A DNA stretch of 64,000 nucleotides, from positions 313,131,001-313,195,000 of the forward strand of contig CM038214.1 of assembly GCA_021442155.1 (NCBI GenBank). The letters are read 5' to 3'. Position 1 is the stretch's first letter, and each line of letters begins with the position of its first letter. Positions 24,318 to 35,077 of this stretch are shown here, piece after piece. The DNA comes from Cymbidium sinense. Its lineage: Eukaryota > Streptophyta > Magnoliopsida > Asparagales > Orchidaceae. Below the pieces are notes generated by a model. That model was not told where the DNA came from and searched no databases. It worked only from the letters and a program-made list of their open reading frames with translations. The translations under genes and the position numbers were made by a program.

Positions 24318-25350
24318 CTTCATGCCATATTAAAGAAGCTCATGATTTCTCCAATGTGCTTTTTAAAATTTGGAATAACACTATTCCTATTTTTTATTAT
24401 GTTCTAACTTGCCGTATTTTGAAAAACTTTATCCCTGTTGACTCCTTGATGTGGGGTAAAGGTTTTACTTCCTTCAAAATACCGCTACTTTTCATTAAGG
24501 ATGTGAATCATGTATTTGTTAACGGAGCCATTACTTCCAATCTTTGGATTTGGTATGATGATCTCTTTAATATTGTCAAATTCAATGGCTCCTTAACTCT
24601 ATACCAACTTCCTGAAGTTTATTTTGAAAACACTATTAAAGGCCATACTAAAGTCATAACTGCTATCACTCTTATTTGCTTAATATAGATGGACAGAAAT
24701 GATGCAAAATATTGAGGGATTCCTATGAACCACATGAGGATAATTGTTAGAATTAAAAATAAAATCTGTGACTTGCTCACTGCCAATTTACTTAACTACA
24801 ATCAATTCAAAGGCTGTATATTTGTCGCCAATAAACTGGCTTTTAACTTGCTGGATCCACCCAACTGTAAAGATGACAAGATTGTTTATTGGGTAAAACC
24901 TCATCTAATACTATTAAAATTAACACTGATGACTCTGTCTCTCAAAATGCTTCTAGCCATGGTGGCATTTTCAGAAACCATATTGGTAAAGTCCTTTGTG
25001 CTTTTGCTTACCCCCTTAATACTTGCTCTGTTCCTTTTGGTGAGCTAATGGCAGCTTACAAAACTATTGAGATTTTCCTTCAAAAATGTTGGCTCAATAT
25101 TCGGATTGAGGTGGATGCCCTGTTGCTGATTGATCTTTTGACTTCCACAAAATTGGGTAATACAGAATTGTAGTATCTTCTCAAGTAGATTAGAGCTCTC
25201 CTTTCTGAACTCTATTTTAAAATCACTCATGTATGGCATGAAGGTAATGCATGTCATTACCTTGCTATCTGGTCTAGATGGATGTAAAATTCTTTGATCA
25301 ACTTACACTTCCTAAAAATTTGCGTGGTTTGGTTAATTTGGACAATACTA
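24318..25350 (+). pseudogene. LINE-B2 ORF2 fragment: zf-RVT and RNase H
   Basis: An open stretch at 24308-24688 carries the zf-RVT-like segment (LTCRILKNFIPVDSLMWGKG). A one-base shift removes the Cys pair seen in LINE-C. RNase H is at about 24889-25350. The first catalytic Asp is kept but DG has become DD (INTDDSVSQN), the ELMAAYKTIEI and EVDALLLIDLL strands are readable, and the final HVWHEGN motif is followed by a frameshift where A-D-Y-L-A should be. An in-frame TAG at 25171 interrupts it. Non-functional remnant. Confidence 0.8.
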
Positions 25351-28300
25351 GATTCCCTTACCTTATAAATTAATCCATTCTATTAGATTGGCCTATTATA
25401 TTACCTGTTTTACTACATGATCAACTTATATTTAGTGTTATTATTTCTCTGGATTTTGCTGATGCATCTTCCTGATACCCCTTTCTAGTTAATTGCTGAT
25501 CTCTACGATCTGTTGGATTAATTACCCTAACCTTTTGGGGTATTAGCTTCCTCTTGTTAATGGTAAGGTGTTTCGTCTCACTGGAGGAGATGTAATACCA
25601 TATGCTTTACTTTGCTTTACTCGATCAAATGACCCGCCATCAATATTTTGTTAATGGGTCCTACTATATTTATTTTCCATTATATGATTAAGGTTGTGTT
25701 CTATCTCTTTTCCTTTTGGAAATCTAGGCTCATCATGACTTTGTCAGATCAATGTTTAATTGCTATAACTTTGTATAGCTTCATGTTAATTTATCTATTT
25801 TTCTACCTTTATTATGGATGCGGCCCTCTTATGCTCCCTAACCTCACCTCCACAACTGTAGAGAAACAATACCCTTGCTACTATAACTTCTTCTTTGCGG
25901 GATTGGAATTACTTCTTGATTTCCTTTGATTCTATTTTACCGATCGTGGGATTAACTACTTGCTTTTGAAGGATTTCAAAGATGGCTTCCTTTGAACCAC
26001 TTTTGACTCTATGTTGTACTATTTTTCTTGGATTATCTTATGGTGGAATAAATGTTTTGTTGTTTTAATTGTTATCGTTGGATTTTGGGTCTTATGTCCA
26101 AAAAATTTTTGGGGCTATTTTTTACGCATTTGCTAACCTCACCTTACCAACCTAAAAGGAGAGAAATTTCCATACCCTTATTATTATTATTGTCTCTTTG
26201 TAGGATTGGACTTAATGATTTCTTTCCAGTCTACTTTTACTATGAGTTAGCTTACTATTCTCCTTTGTCTTTCATGATTCCCTTTTGAACCTTTTGTGTC
26301 TATGTTGTACCATTTTTTATTATCTTATCTTATGGTGGGTGCAATAATTGTAATTTTAATTGTTGTTGGATTTTGGATCTTGTTCAAGTGCTACATCCGA
26401 GGTTGTTGGTTGTTTGTTGGCTTTTGTTTTAGTACTTTGTTGTTTTAAATGAATGATCACCACATGTTTGTGGTCTATCTAAACTATTTTTTTCCATCTT
26501 GATTTAGTTAGACTTGTCCAGATCACTGCGATTATGCTATTACCTAATTGGAAATTAACTTATGCTCTGTCTAATCTGAATGGGTGGTTTTATGGCCAGC
26601 TTGCTGTTATTTGCTATCTTGGTTGTTGGCTGAACTAGATTATCAGGTTTTATACCCATCAAGCTACTACTAGGGTTGTCTCTCATGTCCAGCATGCTAC
26701 TTTTGGGGCTATTTTTTGATTTCTTTTGCTAACCTCACCTTCCCAACCTGTAAGGAGAGAAACTGCAATACCCTTGTTATTATTATTGTCTCTTTGCAGG
26801 ATTGGACTTACTTAATGATTTCTATTTTTACTGAGGATGTTGGTTTAGCTGCAAGCCTACTCTTCTTTATTTTGAAGGATTTCAGTGATGGCTCTCTTTT
26901 GAACCCCATTTGTATCTATGTTGTACCTCTCTTTTTTACTGGCTTATCTTATGGTGGGTGCAATAATTGTATTATTCTATTAATTGTTGGCTATTGGATT
27001 TTCGGGTCTTATGTCTAGCAGGCTGCCTTTGAGGTTGTTGGATGTTTGTTGGCAGTTATTTTTTTGATTTTTTTTACTATTTCCAACTGGGCGGCAACTG
27101 ATCACCTTATGTTTGTGGTCAATTTAATCTGCTACTATTTTCTTCACTTTGTTTCAGTTAGACTTGTGTAGATCACTATGATTATGCTATTATCTACTTG
27201 GATATTATCTTATGCACTATATATTCTGAATGGGTGGTTTTATGTTCAAATGTCATTATTTATTGTCTTGGTTGTCTAACTGGATTATCGGTTTTATGCC
27301 CGACACTAATGCTCTCTAAGCCCTTATTTGGAATTGTTTATGGTGGGGAGGCCTTATTACCTGTGGTTTGGGTCCATCTTATCCAAAGCATTCCCATCTT
27401 GGCTCGTTAGACTTGGATTTCTTATTAGTTTGGGTTATCTTGCTTTACACTAAGGTTATTAACTACAATGATTATTATCAAGGGGGTTGTTAACATCTGC
27501 ATTGCTTATTCTGATTGGGTACCTTTTTCTGGGCTATATTCTTGGGTTGTCTACAAGGACTGTAAGTTTCATATATGTCCCATATGTTTAGGATGGAGTT
27601 AATTACATGTTATTTGTTTTTCCTTGCTGGATTTCAGCAGGCTTTTCAACTAGTTGTCTATTGCTTCTTTCCTCTGCCTGGCCTTCTCTGTTGTTTTCCT
27701 GTGGTGGGTTTTCATGCTAGCCTAATTAAACTTTTGGCTCTGGTAAAAAATAAGGTGGATCTAGCAAAAATGTTTCATTTTTGTATGTGTAGGGATTCTC
27801 ATGCCATGGTGACTATATTGATGATATTTATTCTACATGGGATCCCCTTTCTCATTCTTCTCTTTTATGTATCCTTTTTTGTTGTGTTTATGTCATTGTT
27901 TAGGTTTGCAGGTACTAAGGCTCAAAAGACTTTTAATAAATGGTTGCTATCTTCCCACAGGTTTGTTGGCTATGATGCTTGTGATGATTTCACTCCTTTT
28001 TGGTTTAGTAGTAGCTCTTGTGATGTAACCCATCCGTTGAAGTTTGGAATGCTCATATTTGCATCTGCCCTAATTTGGTGTGACTGAGCCTGAGCCTTCT
28101 CTCACACACTTCCTTAGAATCTTTCTCATTATTTTCAATTTTCATTTTGTAGATTTTAAGAGCTCTAATTTCTATCTTTCTACAATTTTGCAGGTGCATT
28201 TCTCTTGTTCTCTTGTTCTCTTGTAGGTTTGCTCCCTAGTGTCACGAATTCTCTCATCCTGAAGAGCTTTGGCCCAGATCTATTCATTGGCTTATATATG

Positions 28301-28429
28301 TTAATCAATTTGTGTCTTTTGCTTTCCTTGACTCTTTTATTTTGCTTGTACTTAGATAGGGGATTTACTCTAGTGAGCTCTTTGAGCGAGTTGGAGTTTA
28401 TTCACAGGACCTAACCCTCTTTTTGTTGC
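25351..28429 (+). other. LINE-B2 long T-rich 3' region with tandem modules
   Basis: Three copies of the cctaacctcacct-type block start near 25840, 26135 and 26728, and two copies of the tgaatgggtggttttatg block lie near 26573 and 27216. The spacing of about 590-640 bases indicates tandem modules. The open stretch 26716-27018 reads NLTFPTCKERNCNTL, then EDVGLAASLLFF and GLSYGGCNN. LINE-C 35312-35902 has the same order (NLTSTTCKERSCN, VGLATSP, TSLSY). No recognised family. Confidence 0.7.
27575..28414 (+). pseudogene. LINE-B2 candidate third ORF, C-terminal part (unrecognised, hydrophobic)
   Basis: The longest continuous example in LINE-B. 27575-28087 is open for 170 residues and joins two modules that are split by frameshifts in the other copies: CFFPLPGLLCCFPVVGFHA, then DSHAMVTILMIF, then FAGTKAQKTFNKWLLSSHRF and YDACDDFTPFWF. 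One extra A near 28046 ends it. The same frame resumes at 28205-28414 (LKSFGPDLFIGL, then YLDRGFTL). Several predicted membrane spans, no known domain. Coding potential is unproven, because the region is T-rich. Confidence 0.38.
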
Positions 28430-28466
28430 AATAAAATTCCCCCTATATGGGGTTTTCCAAAAAAAA
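28428..28466 (+). terminator. LINE-B2 polyadenylation signal, 3' hairpin and A-tail
   Basis: AATAAA at 28430-28435 is followed by a C-run, TATAT and a G-run that can pair as a short stem (CCCC/GGGG), then TTTTCC and an A-run of about ten into CCCTAA repeat. The same arrangement ends LINE-C and LINE-D. Confidence 0.7.
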
Positions 28467-30757
28467 AACCCTAATCACCAAACCCTAAACCCTAAACCCT
28501 AAACCTTAAAAACCTAAAAACCTAAACCTAAACCAAATAAAACCTTAAAATAAAATAAATAAATAAACCTAAATAAATAAATAAAAAAAGTAAAAACCTA
28601 AATTAAAACCTAAACCTAAGCCTAAACCTAAATGTAAAAATAAAACAAAATAAAAATAAAAAATTTAAACTAAAATAAAGTAAATAAAAACCTAAACTAA
28701 ATTAAAAAAAAATAAACGTAAAAATAAAAAACCTAAATAAAATAAAAACTAAACGTAAAAAAATAAAATAAAATAAACCTAAAATAAGATGAAATAAAAC
28801 TATAAAAACCTAAATGTTAAAAATAAACTTTAAAAAAAATCCTAAACCCTAAGCTAAAAAAAACTAATCCTTAAGTAAAAATAAAATAAAATAAACTAAA
28901 CTAAAATAAAAAAACCTAAACCTAAACCTAAAATAAACTAAACCAAAACCCTAAATTAAATAAAACAAACTAAAAAAAATAAAACCTAAAAAATAAATAA
29001 ACAAAACCTAAAACCAAAAACCAAGAAAATAAAATAAAACTTAAACCTAAACCTAAAAATAAAAAATAAAACCAAAATCTAAAAAATAATATAAAAATAA
29101 AACTAAACTAAAAAATAAGCATAAACCTAATCCTAAACCTTAGAATAAAATAAAATAAAAAACTTAAACAAAAATAAATAAACTTAAAATAAATAAACTA
29201 AACTAAATTAAAATAAAAAATTAACCTAAATAAAACTAAAAAATAATATAAACTAAAATAAATAAAAAATAAACCAAATAAAATAAATAAACCTAAACTT
29301 ACCGGTTTCCTTCAATTTTAAAAAAAATTACACTTAAACCCTAAACCCTGAACCCTAAATCCTAAATCCTAAACCTAAACCCTAAACCCTAAAACGTAAA
29401 AGTAACCCTAAACTAAAAACCCTAAACACCAACAAACCTAAACCTCATCTAAACCCTAACATGAACTAAACCATAAACCCTAAACTAAACCAAACTAACA
29501 CTAAACTATAAACTCTAAAGCAAATAACCTTAAACCTAGTCCTAAACTATAAACCTATACCCTAAACTAACCCTAAACCCTATACCTTAAACCCTCAAAA
29601 CCCTAAACACTAAAGCCTATACATGAAACCCTAAACACTAAACCCTAAATCATAAACCCTAAACCCCAAACTCCTAACCCTAAACCCTAAACCCTCAACT
29701 AACCCTAAACCCTAAACCTTAAACCTTAACACCTAAACCCTAAAAACCTAAAAACCAAAACCTAAAAATAAAATAAAATAAAAAACCTAAACTAAAATAA
29801 ATAAAATAAAATAAAATAAAACATAAACTAAAATCTATACCTAAACCTAAACCAAAACCTAAACCTTAAAAGAAAATAAAATAAAAAATAAAACTAAACT
29901 AAAATAAAATAAATAAAAACCCAAACTAAACTAAAAAAATAAAAAACCAAAGTAAATTAAAAACTAAACCTAAAATTAAAATAAAATAAACCTAAAATGA
30001 AATAAAATAAAAACTAAATGAAAATTTAAACCTAAAAAATAAACATAAAAATAAAGCCTAAAAATAAATAAAAAATAGAACCTAAACCCCAAACTAAATA
30101 AAAACCCTAAACCTAAAATAAAAATAAAATAAACCTAAACCTAAACAAAAATAAACTAAACCTAAACATATACCTAAACCTAAACCCAAAAAAAGTATAA
30201 AAATAAGCCTAAAAAGTAATTAAAAGTTAATCATAAAAAATAAAATATAAATAACACTAAACAAAAAAATAAACCTAAACCTAAAGCTAAAAAATATAAT
30301 AAATAAAAAACATAAATTAAAATAAATAAACCTAAAATAAATTAACTAAACTAAATGAAAATAAAAATAAACCTAAATAAAAATAAAAAAGTAAAATAAA
30401 TAAACTAAATAAACCTAAACTAAAAACCAAAAATAAAACCAAAAATAAACCAAAAATAAAAACCTAAAACCTAAACCTAGAAAAATAAAATAAAAACCTA
30501 AACCTAAACCTAAAAATAAAAAATAAAACCAAAACATAAAATATAAAATAAAAATAAAACTAAACTAAAAAATAAACATAAACCTAATCCTAAACCTAAA
30601 AATAAAATAAAATAAAAAACTTAAACAAAAATAAAAAAACTTAAAATAAATAAACTAAACTAACTTAAAATAAAAAATATAATAAACTAGAATAAATAAA
30701 AAATAAACTAAATAAAATAAATAAACCTAAACTTACCAGTTACTTATTTTAAAAAAA
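28467..30757 (+). repeat. Telomere-like and AT-rich repeat between LINE-B and LINE-C
   Basis: CCCTAAA tracts lie at about 28467-28510 and 29330-29750. AT-rich blocks at about 28511-29325 and 29751-30750 end in taccggtttccttcaatttt and taccagttacttatttt, about 1.43 kb apart. About 29000-29315 matches about 30450-30745 closely, and about 29750-30420 matches about 14740-15490, so the interval is made of duplicated higher-order units. No gene seen. LINE-C starts directly at the A-run of the second end motif. Confidence 0.87.
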
Positions 30758-30760
30758 GCA

Positions 30761-30952
30761 TTGATAGAAGGGGAAATCACCATTAGGAATGCTTTGATAG
30801 ATACTGGTCCTACTCTGAACAACACAAACCACTCTCTTTCGGATGGAGATACTTTGGACATAGGCAGACCTTTTCAAACTGTTATTAGAAAAAATCCTTT
30901 GAAGCTAGAATGTTCACTAATAGCTCCACTAGAACCACTAGATCTTCTCTAA
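30761..30952 (+). pseudogene. LINE-C ORF1 C-terminal remnant
   Basis: 63 residues, EGEITIRNALIDTGP through LSDGDTLDIGRPFQTV to the natural-looking end LEPLDLL and TAA. The same C-terminus is readable but damaged in LINE-B1 (17215-17385) and LINE-D (45343-45528). The rest of ORF1 is absent because of 5' truncation, so the apparent ATG is only an internal methionine or junction artefact. Confidence 0.75.
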
Positions 30953-30959
30953 CTTTCCA

Positions 30960-31038
30960 TAAATAATTGTTTCATGTTTTCTCTTCTCCTTGCTTTTTAT
31001 TTTTTCAGTTATCCTTTTTTCTTTCCTTCTAATTTATT
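30960..31038 (+). other. Polypyrimidine spacer before LINE-C ORF2
   Basis: A C/T-rich stretch of about 75 bases between the ORF1 stop at 30952 and the ORF2 ATG at 31039, matching the spacer in LINE-B1 and LINE-D. Confidence 0.55.
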
Positions 31039-34000
31039 ATGATCAATTTTCTTATTTAGAATGTTCAGGGTATTGGGACTCTCATTGTCCACAACCATAT
31101 TAGAAGCCTTTGTCGTACTCATAACATAGCCTTACTTGTTGTTATTGAACCATTCATACACTCTTCTAAGATTACCCTTGTTGCTAGAACACTGGGCTTT
31201 CAAAATTTCTTTTATCATATTAGTAATAAAATTTGGTGCTTTTGGAATAATTTAATCAACATCTCTACCCTTGATGATCTCCAACAATTGTTTAATGTTC
31301 AAATCTCATTGGGTGAATTTTTTGCTCTTGATTCTTTTATCTATGCATCTTGTAATAGAGTTGGTAGGAACATCCTTTGGGATAACATAAGAACCTTTGC
31401 CTCCTCTGTCAACAAACCTTGGTTGGTTGGGGGTGACTTCAACATCATTCTCGCTTCTTCAAAAAGAAGGGGAGGTTGCTCTCCTAACATCCACTCTATG
31501 GAAGACTTTTCTAATATGATTCTTGATTGCAATCTGATTGATATTGGTTTTTCAGGCTCCAACTATACGTGGCATAACTCTAGACTCTAGCAGCGGCTTG
31601 ATAGGACCCTCTTTAATTCTCTTTAGATCTATCAATGGCCCCTCACCTCTGTTGAGCATTTGAGTAGACCTTTGTCTGACCATGCTCCGCTTTTAATTTC
31701 TATCAAAACTCCTTCCAGTACAATATCATCCCCTGCCTATTTTAGATTCCAAAATATGTGGATCCAATATAGTGACTTCATTAATGTTATTTCCATTAAT
31801 TAGATGGCCCCTATTCATCCGGACAATTCCATTACAGGCATGATTCGGCTTTGGCTAAAGCTTAAAAGAATTAAATAAAATCTAAACTAGTGGAACAAAC
31901 ATCATTTTAAAAATGTTTTAACAATCCTAAAAATATGGAACAATTAGTTTGCTCCCTTGAAGATGATGTGTTAACTGACTCTAATAAGCTTGATGATTTG
32001 AAGGCAGCTAAAGATAACTTGATTAATTATCAAAATATGGAGGAAACCTACTGGCGGCAAAGGCTACTAGCAAACATATTACTGACGGTGACAGAAATAC
32101 AAGGTATTTCCATGCTCTTTTCAAAAAAAGGAAAGCCTTAAACTCTATTAAAAAAATCAAAAATGTTAATGGTAGCTGGATCACTGATAATAATGAAATT
32201 AAATATTTTATCATACAACACTTTAAATACTTATTAAATAACAACCCATCCTTAGAAGCCCTCTCCAACACACACCTGATCTCCTCAACGGTTACTAATG
32301 ATGACAACCACTTGCTCACATTGCGTACTATGGAAGATGAGATTGGTAGTATTCTCAATAGCATGAACACTGATTCTGTTGCTGGCCTTGATGGCTACAT
32401 GACTCAATTCTTTCAATATTGTTGGCCTATTATTAAATCTTACCATGTTGATCGTTGTTGATTTTTTGATGGCAACCCTTTACCTAGATATTTTCTTAGC
32501 ACTTCCATTATTCTCATTCCCAAAACTAATAATCCTGATTCTTGGGGTGATTTTAGACCTATCAGTCTTTGCACCTTCTTTCATAAACTCATTGCTAAAT
32601 TAATTTCTAATAGGATTAGTCCACGGCTGCCTAAAATTATTTCACTTAACCAAACTGGCTTCATTAAAGGTAGAGCTATATCTGATAACATACTTCTTGC
32701 CCAAGAGCTGATTCATGACATTGACGTTCCTACCAGAGGTGGCAACATCCTCTTCAAACTGGACATCTCTAAAGCATTTGACAACCTCTCTTGGGATTTC
32801 CTCTTTCAAATTCTTCATTTGGTTGGATTTTCAGATATGTTCATCCTCCTCATCAAAAATTGTATTTCCAATGTTTGGTTCTCCGTTATCATGAATGGTG
32901 AGTCACTAGGTTTCTTTACTTCAATGCATGGCTTGAGACAAGGAGATCCTCTTTCACCCTCCCTTTTTATTATTGCTATTGAATACATTTCGAGGAGCCT
33001 GAATGATCTTTTCAACAAAAATCCTAGCATGTTTTTTAGAACGCGTGGTTCCCTGCTTTCATCTTAGTTTTGATGACTTTATAATCTTTAGCAATGCCTC
33101 TATTCTACACATTAAAACTATTAAGAACCTTTTAACTAAATTTGGCAATGAAAGCAGCCTCTTTCTAAATGAAGGAAAATGTTGTTTCATTCCTTCCTCT
33201 AAAATCCCTAGTAAAAGGATCAACCAAATCTTGAGAATTACTAATTTTCAGCAACAACAACTTCCTATTAATTATCTTGGTGCTCCACTTTTTAAAGGTC
33301 AAAAAAGATCTCATCTTTTTGATGAGCTAATCAAAAAAATTTTTATTAAAATTTCTGTTTGGGAATTCCATTTACTCCCTTTCGGTGGTAGGCTCACTTT
33401 GATTAAAAGCTCCCTTAACTTCATGCCTTTATACCTCATTCAAACCATTATGCCGACCAATTCTATCATTAACAGAATTAAGCGCCTCCTTAACAAATTT
33501 TTCTGGGGCCCTAATAACTCCTCTAAGAGAATGCACTAGACCTCTTGGTATAAAACTTGTGGCACTCTTGCTGAAGGGGGTCTTGGTTGTAAGCCAATCA
33601 AAGAAGCTACCACTACCTTTTCCTATAAACTTTGGTGGAATTTTAGGAGTAATAATAGTCTTTGGGATAATTTCATGACTGCTAAATATTGCCAGGGTAA
33701 GCACCCTCTCATTTTCCCCTATAAAGCGGGAGAATCTCCTATTTGGAAAAGACTTTGTTCCCTCAAATGGGATGTCGAATCATTAATTTCCTAGGGGATT
33801 AACTCTGGCTCCTCTTTCTTTTGGTAAGATAACTGGACAGGAGGTGGGTCCATTGACAACTTACTTTCTACCCATTCCACTACTACTATTAAAGTGAACT
33901 CTTTCTGGCAGAATAATATGTGGAACAATAGTAAGCTTACTGATTATATTCCTTCCTTTCTTTTAAAAAAGCTTACTACTATTCCTATCATTCCTAGCAA

Positions 34001-35077
34001 TCAAGATCAGATACTTTTTAAGCTTTCACATAATGGTTATTTCAACTTTAAAAATGTTTGGATTCACATTAAAGAAGCTCATGATTTTTCCAATGTGTTT
34101 TTAAAACTTTGGAATAACACTATCCCTACTTCATATTCTATTCTTACTTGGCAAATTTTGAAAAACTTCATCCCCGTTGACTCCTTGTTGTGGGGTAAAG
34201 GTTTTCAATTACCTTCAAAATGCCAATGCTGCTTTCACATTGAGAATGTAAATCATGTTTTTTAACGGGGCCATTGCTTCTAAACTTTGGATTTGGTATG
34301 ATGACCGCTTTAACATTGTCATTTACAATGGCTCCTTAACTTTATATCATCTTCTTGAAGCTTATTTTGACAACACTATTAAAGGTCACATTAAATTCAT
34401 CACTACTATCACTCTTATTTGGTTCTTATGGATGGACCGAAATGATGCAAAATATTGTGGGATCCCTATGAACCACATGAGGATAATTGGTAGAATTAAA
34501 AACAAAATTCATGACTTTTTCAATGCCAATCTCATTAACTACAAACAATTCAAAGGTTGTAAATTTGTGGCCAATAAACTGGTTTTAACTTACGGATCAA
34601 TTAATCAGAAGATGACAAGATTGTCTATTGGGTAAAACCTCATGCTAATATTATTAAAATTAACACTGATGGCTCTGTCTCTCATAAAGGTTCAGGCTGT
34701 GGTGGCATTTTTAGAAACCTTAATGGTAAAGTCCTATGTGCTTTTGCTTACCCCCATAATTCTTGCTCTGTTGCCTTTGCTGAGCTCTTGGGAGTGTACA
34801 AGGCTCTTGAGATTTGCCTTCAAAAAGGTTGACTCAATATTTGGAGGTGGATGCCCTTCTCATTGATCTTTTGACTTCCACCAAAATGGGCAATACAAAA
34901 TTGTACTATCTTCTCAAGCAAACTAGAGCTCTCCTTACCCAACTCAATTTTAAAATCACTCATGTATGGCGTGAGGGTAATACATGTGCTGATTACCTGG
35001 CCAATCTGGGTGCTAGGTTGGATGGAATAAAATTCTTTGATCAACTAACACTCCCTAAAAATTTGCGTGGTTAATTA
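31039..35077 (+). pseudogene. LINE-C ORF2 (APE endonuclease, reverse transcriptase, zf-RVT, RNase H)
   Basis: The ATG at 31039 is followed six codons later by TAG in place of the conserved Trp of WNVRG. Endonuclease: GGDFNIIL near 31432, YTWHNSRL near 31563 and an intact SDHAPLLIS near 31675. RT about 32360-33540: SWGDFRPISLC, QTGFIKGRAISDN, LFKLDISKAFDN and [13 protein letters not shown] are open as one frame at about 32465-33067. The catalytic box near 33065-33085 reads SFDDFIIF and lacks the Ala of F-A-D-D. The thumb is open to TAG at 33537. The zf-RVT segment (PSKCQCCFHIENVNHVF) is open at 33894-34265. RNase H is about 34640-35074, with INTDGSVSH and HVWREGNTCADYLANLG intact but frameshifts between. 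Not translatable as a whole. Confidence 0.88.

Larger units (their letters stand above)
24314..28466 (+). mobile_element. LINE-B2: 5'-truncated plant L1 fused to LINE-B1
   Basis: Begins inside ORF2, just before the zf-RVT segment (HIKEAHDFSNVLFKIWNN). About 24327-25380 is a direct repeat of about 20447-21500 with modest divergence. It continues through RNase H, a 3 kb 3' region, AATAAA at 28430-28435, a CCCC/GGGG hairpin and an A-run that enters CCCTAA repeat. The 5' end abuts the end of B1 rather than array DNA. Confidence 0.85.
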
